A stretch of DNA of 23,484 bases from a virus, in IMG/VR virus record IMGVR_UViG_3300046454_000472, positions 1 to 23,484 of that record. One strand, 5' to 3'. Positions 8,517 through 15,774 of the stretch are shown piece by piece. How positions within the stretch are numbered: position 1 is the first letter of the stretch; the number at the start of each line of letters is the position of its first letter. A model generated the notes under the pieces. That model saw only the letters and a program-made list of their open reading frames with translations, was not told where the DNA came from and ran no database searches. Made by a program: the position numbers and the translations under genes.

Positions 8517-10151
8517 ATGGCCGATCTACCTAGCGACGTTGCCTTTGCGCAGCCGGATCCTGCGGTGCTTGCGGCGAACAAGCTTACGGAGCCGCCGCCT
8601 GATGCAGCTATCCCTAACGCCCGTCGCACGGCGCAGGAAGTTCTTGCACCTACGCCTGCTTCTGTTCCAAGGGGCGGCGGGGCGGCTTCTGCTCGCTACA
8701 GCGACAATTATGGCGGCGGCAAAGGGCCTGATGCTGCGGTCAATCAAAGCTTGAAAATTGCCAATGCTGCAACTGAAGAAGGCCCCAACTGGATGGACAA
8801 GCATCGGAGCATGGTCATTCCGATCTTGACCGGGCTTGGCGCAATGGCCTCGTCCGACAGTCGCTATCTAGGCTCGGCGATGCTGCAGGGGCTGGGCGCT
8901 GGCGCGCAGGCTTATGGCAAGGAGCGTGACGAGGAAATTGCGCAGGCGCACGGCGCTACCAACATCGGAAAGACGGGTGCGGAAATCGGAAGAGAGCAGC
9001 AGGGCACTAAAGAAAGCGCAGCCCGCACGGCAGGTGAGGTTGCGGCCAACTGGCAGCGCGGCACCATCACGCAGAACTGGGCTGGCACGCCGTTCAGCAG
9101 CCACATCTGGGACACGCCGCAAGGGCCGCGTGTTGTGAAAGACGTGGAGGCGGATGAATTTCAAAAAGCGTATCCCGGGGCTGCTTGGCGTGACCCTAAT
9201 ACGCTTGGCGGCGTCACTCCAGTTCCTTGGGAATCGCCAACCAAAAGAGGCGCAGTAACTCCTGTTGCTAAACCGGATGAGGGTGGAGGCGGCGCTCCGG
9301 TCACTGGCGGTGGCGCGCATGTCGTTGATACTGGGGAACGCAAGGTGTCAGATTTGATGCCGGGCGTGGTGTACCCGGACAAGGCGCTGGACACAGATAA
9401 GTCGGAGCGTGCGCTGGCTTTGGAAAACAAAAGCACGGCTGGGGCCGCCATGGCCAAGAAAAATGAAGTGGCTGCTCTTGCCAATACAGCCAGAGAGACA
9501 GACAGCCGTCTTCATTCGTATGCTTCGCATGTTGCTGACGCCAATGCTCAAGGCGTGGGTGGTCCGCAGGCCGGTAATATCGCAAATGCTTATGCGCTAT
9601 ACATGCAGCTGTTGAAGCAGGCTGGCTATAAAGACCCTATACCAGCATTTACTGACGCCAATGCTGCGCAGCAATTCATGGCCAAGAACCAAGATTTTTT
9701 GGCCGCTCAGACTTCAGATGCTTTTGGGCAGCACTCAAACGCTGCACGGCAAGCTTTGGCCATGAGCCTGCCCAATATCGACATGCAGCCTGAAGTGCGC
9801 TCTGCTATGATGGCGCAGCTGCTGGTCGATCAGCAGCGCGTCAAGGAGCTGGATTCGGCTTACAAATATTCGTCCACCAAAGCAGGAGGGCCGCAGCGTT
9901 CATTTGAAAATGTTCCCACCAATTATGACAACGCCAATAAAGGTCGCCTTAATGCTGCTAAGCAGCAGCTAACTTCTTTGATGATGCATCCGAGTGACTT
10001 CATGAAGCGGGCGTTCAATGGCGAGTTTACGGAAGCAGAAATTGAGCGTCGCCTAGCCGGTAATGGCGACCCGAGAAAGGCCATGCCGGGTTATGATCCC
10101 AGCATGCACATCAGCAGTTTCTTCCCGCATAAAGCGCCGCCCAGACAGTGA
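8517..10151 (+). CDS. Probable internal / ejection virion protein
   Basis: The 544-residue protein is Ala-, Gln- and Gly-rich. It has a disordered N-terminal 80 residues, a short hydrophobic patch at about residues 95-125 (MVIPILTGLGAMASS, then YLGSAMLQGLGAGAQ), a charged helical segment (KERDEEIAQAHGATNIGKTG) and a mostly helical C-terminal half. I recognise no enzymatic motif. It lies between the transglycosylase-bearing protein and another long Ala-rich protein, the usual place for internal or ejected proteins in short-tailed phages. The ATG at 8517 is chosen because GAAGAGG precedes it; a TTG two codons upstream overlaps the previous gene. Function is inferred from composition and position. 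Confidence 0.6.
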   Translation: MADLPSDVAFAQPDPAVLAANKLTEPPPDAAIPNARRTAQEVLAPTPASVPRGGGAASARYSDNYGGGKGPDAAVNQSLKIANAATEEGPNWMDKHRSMVIPILTGLGAMASSDSRYLGSAMLQGLGAGAQAYGKERDEEIAQAHGATNIGKTGAEIGREQQGTKESAARTAGEVAANWQRGTITQNWAGTPFSSHIWDTPQGPRVVKDVEADEFQKAYPGAAWRDPNTLGGVTPVPWESPTKRGAVTPVAKPDEGGGGAPVTGGGAHVVDTGERKVSDLMPGVVYPDKALDTDKSERALALENKSTAGAAMAKKNEVAALANTARETDSRLHSYASHVADANAQGVGGPQAGNIANAYALYMQLLKQAGYKDPIPAFTDANAAQQFMAKNQDFLAAQTSDAFGQHSNAARQALAMSLPNIDMQPEVRSAMMAQLLVDQQRVKELDSAYKYSSTKAGGPQRSFENVPTNYDNANKGRLNAAKQQLTSLMMHPSDFMKRAFNGEFTEAEIERRLAGNGDPRKAMPGYDPSMHISSFFPHKAPPRQ

Positions 10152-10169
10152 AAGCCGGAGTGAACAGCC

Positions 10170-12377
10170 ATGGCTGAAGACTATGATTTTTCTGGCGTGG
10201 GGGCGAAGCCGCCAGCAGCACGAGAAGCTCCGGTTCAGTCTGACCAAGGCGGAGACGCAGGCTATGATTTTTCTTCTCTTGGCTTGCCCGGGAAAAGCGA
10301 GCCCAGAGACGATCGACCAGTCACGAGTGACTCTTTTCAACCAGTTTTTCCAGTGCGTCCCAACGAGCCGTGGAGCGAGGTGTTGGCCAAAGCACCGGCT
10401 AACATTCCCGGCGCTGCTGCAAGGACGGCGGTTGGCGCTTATCGTGGCGCTGAGAATACGCTCAATTCGCTGAATCCGGTTGGCAATATGATTTCCATGG
10501 CCTCCGGCGACAAAGAAGCGGCAAAAGAGGGGGCAAAGCATCTCACCGACAACCCTTTGGTGTCCGGCGCGCTTGCTGCAACTCGCGCATATCAGAACCC
10601 CGGCAGTGTCGTCGAGAGCGCGAAAGAGGCAGGTAAAAACTTTTACAACAAATGGCTGACCAGCGAGGGCTGGAAAAAGAACATCGGCGAGGACATTCCG
10701 GGGACCGCGTTGGACATTGCGTCTGTTGCAGATCCAGCTTTGCGCGGCACGCGCATGCTCACAGCAGTGCGTGGGGCTGACCTAGCCAATGACGCACGGC
10801 TGGCCTCTACGCTGTCTCGCACCGGCCTTGGCATCTCACCAGCGGATCTTACGCCAGCTCAACTTACGGCCCTTGCTGAAAACATCAACACCAAAGGCAT
10901 GACGCCTGCAACCGTGCGTGAATCGATAATGCAGTCGTCTACTGGAGTGGCCCCGCCGCGTGGCGCGGCTACGGGATATGCGCCAGTGGCTGGCGCAGAG
11001 TCTGCAGCGAGCGCCCGGTCAGGAGCTGGAGCTGCTGCAGCGACTGAGCGGATCCAAGGCATGGGCGGCACGCCGTCGGCACCTGTCGATCTTGGGCAGG
11101 CGTGGCATGATGCGCGACAAGCCCATAAAGGAGACACCAAGGCAGCTTATGACGCTTGGAGGCAGAATCCGGGTGAATTTTCTCCCGAAGCTGCTCCTTA
11201 CCTCAGTCAATGGGTGCAGAGTAGCGCAGCTGGAGCTGATCGAGCTTTCTTCAATCCAGACTATGCACGTGGCGCAGACAAGTGGGGCCCGACGCAAGCG
11301 GCGCTAGACAGGTTTCATGCAGGGCTGACCAATACGCCAACTGGTGTTCTTGATCTGTCACACATCGATGAGCTACGTCAAAACCTTCGTGCGGCGACTA
11401 AGAGCGGGATGGGTGTGCCCGGCGCTGATTCACGTGTCATTGAAAAAGCTATCAATGGGCTGGATCAAGGTGTTTCGCATGCTGTTGCTCACCCTCCTTT
11501 TTTCAGCAACAGCGCCAATGGTCCGGCGATCAACAAGCAATTACTAGACGCCCGGGCGGCTCACGCCAAAGAGCGAACTTTGTTTGGCGATGACGCTCCG
11601 ACAGCAGTCACGGGGGCTCATGGGGCTCTTGACGCCAGCAATGGTCCTGATTTGCATCTGGCTGGGGCAAAACTGGAAGACGCCCTGCTCAACAAAAAGA
11701 CAGGCCCGGGACTATACAGTCATATGTCATCTGCTGGTCTCGGCAGCACGGTGGACGACTACCTGCGCAATCGGCTTTTGAGCGGCGACTCAGCTAAAAT
11801 CGATCAAGTCATGTCTTCGCCTGTCGGCAAACAGGTTTTCTCCAACCCTGCGGACCGTGCGCAGATCAACACACTGAACGCCAGCCGAAAAGCGTTTGAG
11901 GCGCAACACGGGACGCCTGAACCTGTTTCAGTGGGCTCGAGGGTCGCAAGCGTCGCCAAACCTCTTGCAGCTGCAGGAGCTATGGGAGCGGCGTCACATT
12001 TTCTTGGCCACAATCCGATAACTGCGCTTGGCATTGGCGCAGCCAGCGGCATCGGCGAAAAGCTTGGCGAGCATTTCTTTGGCAATCCGGCGAGAAAAGA
12101 GTTGGCTGGCGCGCCTGCCTCTTTTGGCAATCGCGCGGCAAACGTCGCACAGCCTACGCTTGACATGATGACCGGAGCCAACGCGGCCCGGCTCAACGAA
12201 CCAGACTTGCCCGGACACGCTCGAGGCGGCAGAGTAGGCCATCAGCATCTGGTCGATCGCCTGTTCACGCACATCGAGAAAGCAAAAAAGGCGGAGAAGA
12301 GCCGCACGTCGGTCCTCCTCCACCAGCCTGATGAACACATCGCCAAGGCGCTCAACGTCGCGCAGGCGGCGATCTAA
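10170..12377 (+). CDS. Long Ala/Gly-rich virion protein, probable ejection protein
   Basis: The 735-residue protein starts with two copies of a short motif (DYDFSGVG at about 4-11 and GYDFSSLG at about 31-38). A helical Ala-rich body follows, with PGAAARTAVGAYRGAENTLN early and an AWHDARQAHKGDTKAAYDAW helix in the middle. Near the C-terminus is a small-residue hydrophobic stretch (PLAAAGAMGAASHFLG, then ALGIGAASGIGEKLG). The protein ends in a basic module introduced by HARGGRVGHQHLVDRL and continuing with a Lys/Glu-rich helix. No catalytic motif was recognised. CGGAG lies about 10 bases before the start. As the last gene of the late + block, it probably encodes an internal or ejected protein. 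Confidence 0.6.
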   Translation: MAEDYDFSGVGAKPPAAREAPVQSDQGGDAGYDFSSLGLPGKSEPRDDRPVTSDSFQPVFPVRPNEPWSEVLAKAPANIPGAAARTAVGAYRGAENTLNSLNPVGNMISMASGDKEAAKEGAKHLTDNPLVSGALAATRAYQNPGSVVESAKEAGKNFYNKWLTSEGWKKNIGEDIPGTALDIASVADPALRGTRMLTAVRGADLANDARLASTLSRTGLGISPADLTPAQLTALAENINTKGMTPATVRESIMQSSTGVAPPRGAATGYAPVAGAESAASARSGAGAAAATERIQGMGGTPSAPVDLGQAWHDARQAHKGDTKAAYDAWRQNPGEFSPEAAPYLSQWVQSSAAGADRAFFNPDYARGADKWGPTQAALDRFHAGLTNTPTGVLDLSHIDELRQNLRAATKSGMGVPGADSRVIEKAINGLDQGVSHAVAHPPFFSNSANGPAINKQLLDARAAHAKERTLFGDDAPTAVTGAHGALDASNGPDLHLAGAKLEDALLNKKTGPGLYSHMSSAGLGSTVDDYLRNRLLSGDSAKIDQVMSSPVGKQVFSNPADRAQINTLNASRKAFEAQHGTPEPVSVGSRVASVAKPLAAAGAMGAASHFLGHNPITALGIGAASGIGEKLGEHFFGNPARKELAGAPASFGNRAANVAQPTLDMMTGANAARLNEPDLPGHARGGRVGHQHLVDRLFTHIEKAKKAEKSRTSVLLHQPDEHIAKALNVAQAAI

Positions 12378-12459
12378 AAATAAGGAGCAGGGTGGCCCCG
12401 ATCAGGAGCCAAGGGGCTGCAGTGAACATGAGCCACAGCAGGCTGAAGAGCAGCTCCAT
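12352..12459 (-). CDS. 35-residue membrane peptide
   Basis: The frame encodes 35 residues starting MELLFSLLWLMF, with one long hydrophobic segment containing PWLLIGATLLLIF and a basic end (RSPPARR). The ATG follows the stop of the upstream 23-residue gene by one base (TAAGATG), so it is probably translated by coupling; no strong ribosome site of its own is visible. Its last 26 bases overlap, antisense, the end of the convergent ejection-like gene. It is the last gene of a four-gene - strand operon. The function is unknown. The hydrophobic core and basic tail would suit a small holin or a membrane-acting inhibitor. Confidence 0.5.
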   Translation of the reverse strand: MELLFSLLWLMFTAAPWLLIGATLLLIFRSPPARR

Positions 12460-12460
12460 C

Positions 12461-12532
12461 TTAGCCACACCTGCTGAATAGAAAGCCCATAAAAAGGCCG
12501 AAGAGGATACTTCCGATAAGCATGCCACACAT
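12461..12532 (-). CDS. 23-residue membrane peptide
   Basis: The frame encodes 23 residues, almost entirely hydrophobic (GMLIGSILFGLFMGFLF) with Cys at positions 2 and 22. The start has a very good ribosome binding site (GAAGGAG, six bases upstream on the - strand). It sits between a 62-codon gene and a 35-codon membrane gene in the same direction, with gaps of only a few bases. No function can be assigned. The binding site is the main argument that it is translated. Confidence 0.5.
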   Translation of the reverse strand: MCGMLIGSILFGLFMGFLFSRCG

Positions 12533-12543
12533 TTTGTTCTCCT

Positions 12544-12732
12544 TCAGACCATAACGAGGCCGATGTGCTCGCCAGTCTCACGTTTCATGATTTCGATGCG
12601 CCAGCAGCCGTTGATCCGCTTGCTGGACCGGATCGGCTTGTGAGCGCGGTCCGGGTGTCTGCCGTCGAGAATTTCAGCAATGCGCTTGGCGTCCTCGAGG
12701 CGGATGATCTTGTAGGGGACCGGGCCCGGCAT
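12544..12732 (-). CDS. Small hypothetical protein
   Basis: The 62-residue protein begins MPGPVPYKIIRLEDAKRIAE, continues with a charged stretch containing HPDRAHKPIRSSKRING, and ends with strands CWRIEIMKRETGEHIGLVMV. It is soluble and basic. Its start overlaps the preceding stop (TGATG at 12730-12734 on the - strand), indicating coupling to the 85-residue gene upstream. The family was not recognised. As part of the unit controlled by the promoter at 13013-13041, it is likely expressed early. Confidence 0.65.
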   Translation of the reverse strand: MPGPVPYKIIRLEDAKRIAEILDGRHPDRAHKPIRSSKRINGCWRIEIMKRETGEHIGLVMV

Positions 12733-12989
12733 CAGCGGATCTTGGTCTGCAGATTGAAAGCCCGGTCATTGGCCTTGATGTATTTGCGCAGCTTGCGGTC
12801 TGCTTTTTCTTGGGCGATGCGCCAGTTGATGCGAGCCTCGTCCAGCTCAGTGAACCGAATTTCGGTAGGCGGAACGCCACTCTCTATACATTTCGCGATG
12901 ACGTCTTTTGCAAGCTGTTCAGTTGGTTCGGTCGCCGCCACGACCCAGTATTTTTTGCCCTTGGGCTTCACATCAATCAAAAACGGCAT
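12732..12989 (-). CDS. Small hypothetical protein, first gene of a four-gene operon
   Basis: The 85-residue protein has a strand-rich start (MPFLIDVKPKGKKYWVVAAT), a helix (EQLAKDVIAKCIESG), a strand (TEIRFTEL) and a long charged C-terminal helix (EARINWRIAQEKADRKLRKY). The order beta-alpha-beta-alpha suggests a small alpha/beta domain of unknown function. A strong ribosome site (GAAGGAG) precedes the ATG. It is the first gene after the - strand promoter at 13013-13041 and is translationally coupled to the next gene. It may modify host processes, but that is only inferred from its place in a small early-type operon. Confidence 0.7.
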   Translation of the reverse strand: MPFLIDVKPKGKKYWVVAATEPTEQLAKDVIAKCIESGVPPTEIRFTELDEARINWRIAQEKADRKLRKYIKANDRAFNLQTKIR

Positions 12990-13012
12990 ATCGTTCTCCT
13001 TCCGATGTCCAT

Positions 13013-13041
13013 AAGCTACGACAGCCGTATTCGCCTGTCAA
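13013..13041 (-). promoter_or_regulatory. Promoter with palindromic operator (copy A)
   Basis: On the - strand TTGACA (13041-13036) is followed after 17 bases by TAGCTT (13018-13013), a sigma70-like arrangement reading into the 12989 gene. The spacer carries the shared core CGAATACG. Bases 13020-13039 form a near-perfect palindrome, GACAGCCGTATTCGCCTGTC, with 16 of 20 positions symmetric. The site also lies upstream of the divergent fibre gene, so it could act in both directions. Confidence 0.65.
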
Positions 13042-13076
13042 CTATCTTCTAAGGGGGCGCTGCGGAGGGCCCGGCC

Positions 13077-14084
13077 ATGGTCAACAGCTTCACCTACACC
13101 ACGAACAAAAACATCATAAAGCCAGCGTTCAACAACACTGGCTGGGATGTGCCCCTCAATCAGAATTTTGACATGATCGATGCTGCGCTTGGTGCGACGC
13201 AGGCTATGAATCTCCAAGGAAACCTTCTTACCGATATTCTTCTCACAAAGACGTGGCCACTAGATCCGGGCGGGGTTCTTGCTAACGCGAGTTGCATCCC
13301 CATGAGATTGGCGCTGACTGGCGCAGTGACTCAGAACACGTACATCCACGTCCCAGCAGCGACCAATGGCCTTTGGGTTGTGTCAAATAACACTACATCA
13401 GCAAGTGGCTTTAACGTATTTTTTGGCGGATCTGCGACCCAGATATTGGTTTCGAGAAACCAGTCTACGCTAATATGGTGTGACGGCGGCGGGGCGCTTC
13501 TGCTTGGCTCTTCTGGCATCACTTCCGCAACTTTTGCAGTCGGAGACTACAAGCACTCCGCGGCTCCAGCTGCACAAAGTGGGTGGCTTCTGTGCAACGG
13601 TCAGGCAGTTCCTCGCACAACGTACAGCGCATTGTTTGCGGCCATCGGCGGCTATTACGGCGTTGGCGACGGCTCGACCACTTTCAACGTCCCGAATCTG
13701 ATTGGTCGCGTGCTGTCTCATGCTGACCAGAATCAAGGCGTCACGCCGGGCGTTAATTTCGCTCAAGCTGGCGGTGTTTCAGCTGTCACTTTGGACATCA
13801 GCCAGATCCCTTACCATGACCATGGCGGCGGCAACCATCTTCATGGCGCATATCAAGCCGCCCACCAGCATGGCATCGGAGGAATCCTCTCCAACCAAAA
13901 CCAAGCGCCGGGGGCTCAGTACGGTCCCAGCTGGCAGTTCCAGACTGTTTACTCTGACTGGCAGCAGCCAGCTGTCACTATCGGCTACAGCGGCAACACC
14001 ATAGGCGGTCAAGGCAGCAACGGCGGCCACACCAACGTGCAGCCGTCGCTTGGCTGTTACATTTTCATCTACGCAGGCGTGTGA
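13077..14084 (+). CDS. Tail fibre protein with phage tail collar domain
   Basis: The 335-residue protein has an N-terminal attachment region (NIIKPAFNNTGWDVPLNQNF), a strand-rich middle, and a phage tail collar domain from about residue 155. Visible there are SGWLLCNGQAVPRTTYSALF, then GDGSTTFNVPNLIGRVL. A His/Gly-rich segment follows (YHDHGGGNHLHG, then HQHGIGG), as is usual in such receptor-binding fibres where His clusters bind metal in the trimer. The C-terminus (NVQPSLGCYIFIYAGV) is the typical end of collar fibres. GGAGG lies about ten bases before the ATG. The gene is isolated between two - strand units and probably specifies host binding. Confidence 0.85.
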   Translation: MVNSFTYTTNKNIIKPAFNNTGWDVPLNQNFDMIDAALGATQAMNLQGNLLTDILLTKTWPLDPGGVLANASCIPMRLALTGAVTQNTYIHVPAATNGLWVVSNNTTSASGFNVFFGGSATQILVSRNQSTLIWCDGGGALLLGSSGITSATFAVGDYKHSAAPAAQSGWLLCNGQAVPRTTYSALFAAIGGYYGVGDGSTTFNVPNLIGRVLSHADQNQGVTPGVNFAQAGGVSAVTLDISQIPYHDHGGGNHLHGAYQAAHQHGIGGILSNQNQAPGAQYGPSWQFQTVYSDWQQPAVTIGYSGNTIGGQGSNGGHTNVQPSLGCYIFIYAGV

Positions 14085-14505
14085 ACGGGGCGGCGTAGGC
14101 GATCGAGCTGTGATGCTCGCAGTAGGGCGGATCATATGTGGTCACGCCGCAATAGCGCATACTGAGCTTGACGCCCTCGATCGGCCACCGGCATGACGTG
14201 TTTTTCAGCTCATAGATCCCCAAGCCTTCCGGCGGCGGCGGAGGCGGCTCTGGCGCTTTTGGCACCTTCGGCGGTCTCGGCGGCCTCGGCGGCGGGCGCT
14301 TGAACGTCAGGGGCCGGTGGCCGCGAGTGATCGCCACCCTGCCCCGCAGACGATGGACAACCCCCGAGACTGCGCTGCGCGTCATGCCAAGCTCGCCAGC
14401 AATGATGCCAGTGCTTTTGCCCTCGTTCCACAGCTCGATGACTTTCAGGCTTCTCTCGGGGATTGGCTCGGGTTCGAGCGTCAATAGGACAGCGTACCGG
14501 CCCAA
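14065..14505 (-). CDS. GcrA-family cell-cycle / transcription regulator
   Basis: The 146-residue protein matches GcrA, an alphaproteobacterial cofactor of sigma70 RNA polymerase that acts at methylated GANTC promoters. Residues 17-55 form a helix-turn-helix (LWNEGKSTGIIAGELGMTRS, then AVSGVVHRL). Residues 70-92 are a Pro-rich linker. The C-terminal part has the GcrA signature CRWPI (105-109), YCG (118-120) and PYCEHHSSIAY (127-137). The start is uncertain: TTG at 14505 follows a GAAGG element, but TTG at 14484 overlaps the upstream stop and gives a protein beginning MTLEPEPIPERSLK, which fits GcrA N-termini equally well. It is the last gene of the long - strand operon and overlaps the fibre gene by 20 bases. 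Confidence 0.8.
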   Translation of the reverse strand: MGRYAVLLTLEPEPIPERSLKVIELWNEGKSTGIIAGELGMTRSAVSGVVHRLRGRVAITRGHRPLTFKRPPPRPPRPPKVPKAPEPPPPPPEGLGIYELKNTSCRWPIEGVKLSMRYCGVTTYDPPYCEHHSSIAYAAPFTRLRR

Positions 14506-14867
14506 GGAGCCGCCTTCGAAAAGTGGTCGGTAGGCATCCGCGGCGCAGGATCGAACAGCAGCGAGTGATCAAACACCAGCGGCGCGACTACCTTGACCTT
14601 GGCCAGCTTGTATTCGGCAGGCTTCTGCGCAGTGATGGCGGGCTCGACGGGCTCGGGCATGGGCGCAGGCTCGACATAGCGCCGGTGGTGGCGACGGTGC
14701 CATACCTGCAGCCCGGGGGCCGCTGCATGGAACACAGGGGCCGCGTGGCGCACGTGGACGCCGCGGCTCATGCCATAGAGGCTGAGCTGCCCATGGTTGT
14801 GGTGCCGGGCCTGCGCCCCGCTCGAAATGAGGACTGTGGCGAAAACGACTAGAGTGATGCGGCGCAT
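14481..14867 (-). CDS. Exported His/Pro-rich small protein
   Basis: The 128-residue protein begins with a clear Sec signal peptide (MRRITLVVFATVLISSGAQA), followed by a His-rich segment (RHHNHG, then WHRRHHRRY) and a Pro/Glu-rich part (EPAPMPEPVEPA). The mature protein is basic and has no recognised domain. GAAGGAG lies upstream of the ATG. Its end overlaps the GcrA-like gene. It lies downstream of the endolysin and may act at the envelope, for example as a spanin-like or accessory lysis factor, but there is no lipobox, so the role is open. Confidence 0.7.
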   Translation of the reverse strand: MRRITLVVFATVLISSGAQARHHNHGQLSLYGMSRGVHVRHAAPVFHAAAPGLQVWHRRHHRRYVEPAPMPEPVEPAITAQKPAEYKLAKVKVVAPLVFDHSLLFDPAPRMPTDHFSKAAPWAGTLSY

Positions 14868-14877
14868 GATTTCTCCT

Positions 14878-14961
14878 TCATTGCGTGACTAGGATGATGA
14901 TGGCGATCAGGATTACGATGGGGGCGACGATGAAGCCGCAGATGAAGCCGATCCAGAACAT
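14878..14961 (-). CDS. 27-residue hydrophobic peptide, candidate holin
   Basis: The frame encodes 27 residues, nearly all hydrophobic (MFWIGFICGFIVAPIVILIA, then a further Ile/Leu run and VTQ). AGAGG lies about eight bases upstream. The first 49 bases overlap the end of the 91-residue gene in a different frame. The stop is ten bases before the next start and lies within that gene's ribosome site. The location two genes after the endolysin suggests a holin or pinholin, but this is inferred from context only. Confidence 0.5.
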   Translation of the reverse strand: MFWIGFICGFIVAPIVILIAIIILVTQ

Positions 14962-15188
14962 TTCAGGGCCTCTCGGACGTCGTGGGCAAACTGGTTGTTG
15001 ATCTTGGCCAGTTCGATCATGGCGTGCCGACGGTTGTAGCAGAAACAATCGTTGCCGTGGTGTCGTCCGGCGTTGGTCGGGATTAGCATGCAATCGGAGC
15101 TGGCGCAGGGTGTGAGCTTACTGATGGCGGCGTCTCGAGCCCACAAGGCTACGGTGATCCAGTCAGTATGGTCAGGGGCCTGCGCCAT
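14913..15188 (-). CDS. Small Cys/His-containing hypothetical protein
   Basis: The 91-residue protein has five cysteines (C28, C33, C48, C50, C76) with nearby histidines, in the segments TPCASSDCMLIP and GRHHGNDCFCYNRRH. The arrangement could bind a metal. A helical stretch follows (AMIELAKINNQFAHDVREAL) and then a Ser/Ala-rich end. There is no signal peptide. TAGGAGG lies five bases before the ATG, a strong start. It is directly downstream of the endolysin, with a gap of nine bases. The family was not recognised. Its 3' part is overlapped by the 27-residue membrane gene. Confidence 0.65.
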   Translation of the reverse strand: MAQAPDHTDWITVALWARDAAISKLTPCASSDCMLIPTNAGRHHGNDCFCYNRRHAMIELAKINNQFAHDVREALKCSGSASSAASSSPPS

Positions 15189-15197
15189 CTTTGCCTC

Positions 15198-15704
15198 CTA
15201 CGCACGGCGATCGGGGCGCACAAAGGCCACGACGCGGTTCATGGTATAGACGCGCCGGTTGACGTTATGATTCTGGTTGCCGCCGAGCCCCACGATGCGG
15301 CCCATCTTGTCGAAGCCCGCAAAGATCGTGACGTGGTGCCTCATGACGACCAGATCACCCGGGACCGGGTTGGTCACACGTTGCCCATCATAAAGCTTAT
15401 CGATCGCCGCGAGCGAATCATTATGCTTATATCCGGCCTCCGACATAATCTTATTGGTGAAGGCGGCGCACCACTTTCCGTTGAAGCCGGTGACATTGCC
15501 GCGGCCTACGTAGTGTTCTGCGACCTCGAGGAGGCCGGTGCGGCCCATGACCATGCGTGGCGCGAACAGGGCTGCAAAAGCCTCGAAGGGATTTGAGAAC
15601 GCAGACGCTGCTGGAGGGGCTGCGTGATGGCGATGAAGGTGGGGCCGGGCATACGCCTGCGATGCCGCCATGATGATGGCGACAGCCAACAAAATTTTCT
15701 TCAC
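15198..15704 (-). CDS. Exported endolysin (TIGR02594-like, NlpC/P60-CHAP type)
   Basis: The 168-residue protein probably cleaves peptidoglycan at lysis. It starts with a Sec-type signal peptide ending SQAYA, then a His-rich linker, then a cysteine peptidase or amidase-like domain. Key features are WCAAF with C79 as the likely nucleophile, PVPGDLVVMRHHVTIF with H123 or H124 as the likely partner, and GGNQNHNV (about 141-148), a pattern characteristic of TIGR02594 proteins. The GTG at 15704 is chosen because GGAG lies six bases upstream; the TTG four codons earlier overlaps that ribosome site. The signal peptide implies Sec-dependent export rather than strict holin dependence. Confidence 0.8.
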   Translation of the reverse strand: MKKILLAVAIIMAASQAYARPHLHRHHAAPPAASAFSNPFEAFAALFAPRMVMGRTGLLEVAEHYVGRGNVTGFNGKWCAAFTNKIMSEAGYKHNDSLAAIDKLYDGQRVTNPVPGDLVVMRHHVTIFAGFDKMGRIVGLGGNQNHNVNRRVYTMNRVVAFVRPDRRA

Positions 15705-15738
15705 GATGCACTCCAAGGGATTTTATAGGGGAGGGGAA

Positions 15739-15765
15739 GGCCGCTGGGGAAGGCTCCCAGCGGCC
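15739..15765 (-). other. Strong hairpin between Gly-rich gene and endolysin gene
   Basis: A perfect 10-base inverted repeat (15739-15748 with 15756-15765, arms GGCCGCTGGG and CCCAGCGGCC) has a 7-base loop. In the - strand transcript it lies between the Gly-rich gene and the endolysin gene. It is followed by a C/T-rich stretch rather than a clean T run, so it is a weak terminator candidate or a processing/stability element. Confidence 0.6.
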
Positions 15766-15774
15766 CCGGTCAGG

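Noticed and set aside
14069-14098. Possible terminator between the convergent fibre and GcrA-like genes (CTACGC with GCGTAG)
   Set aside because: The stem is only 6 bases with an 18-base loop and no T run on either side.
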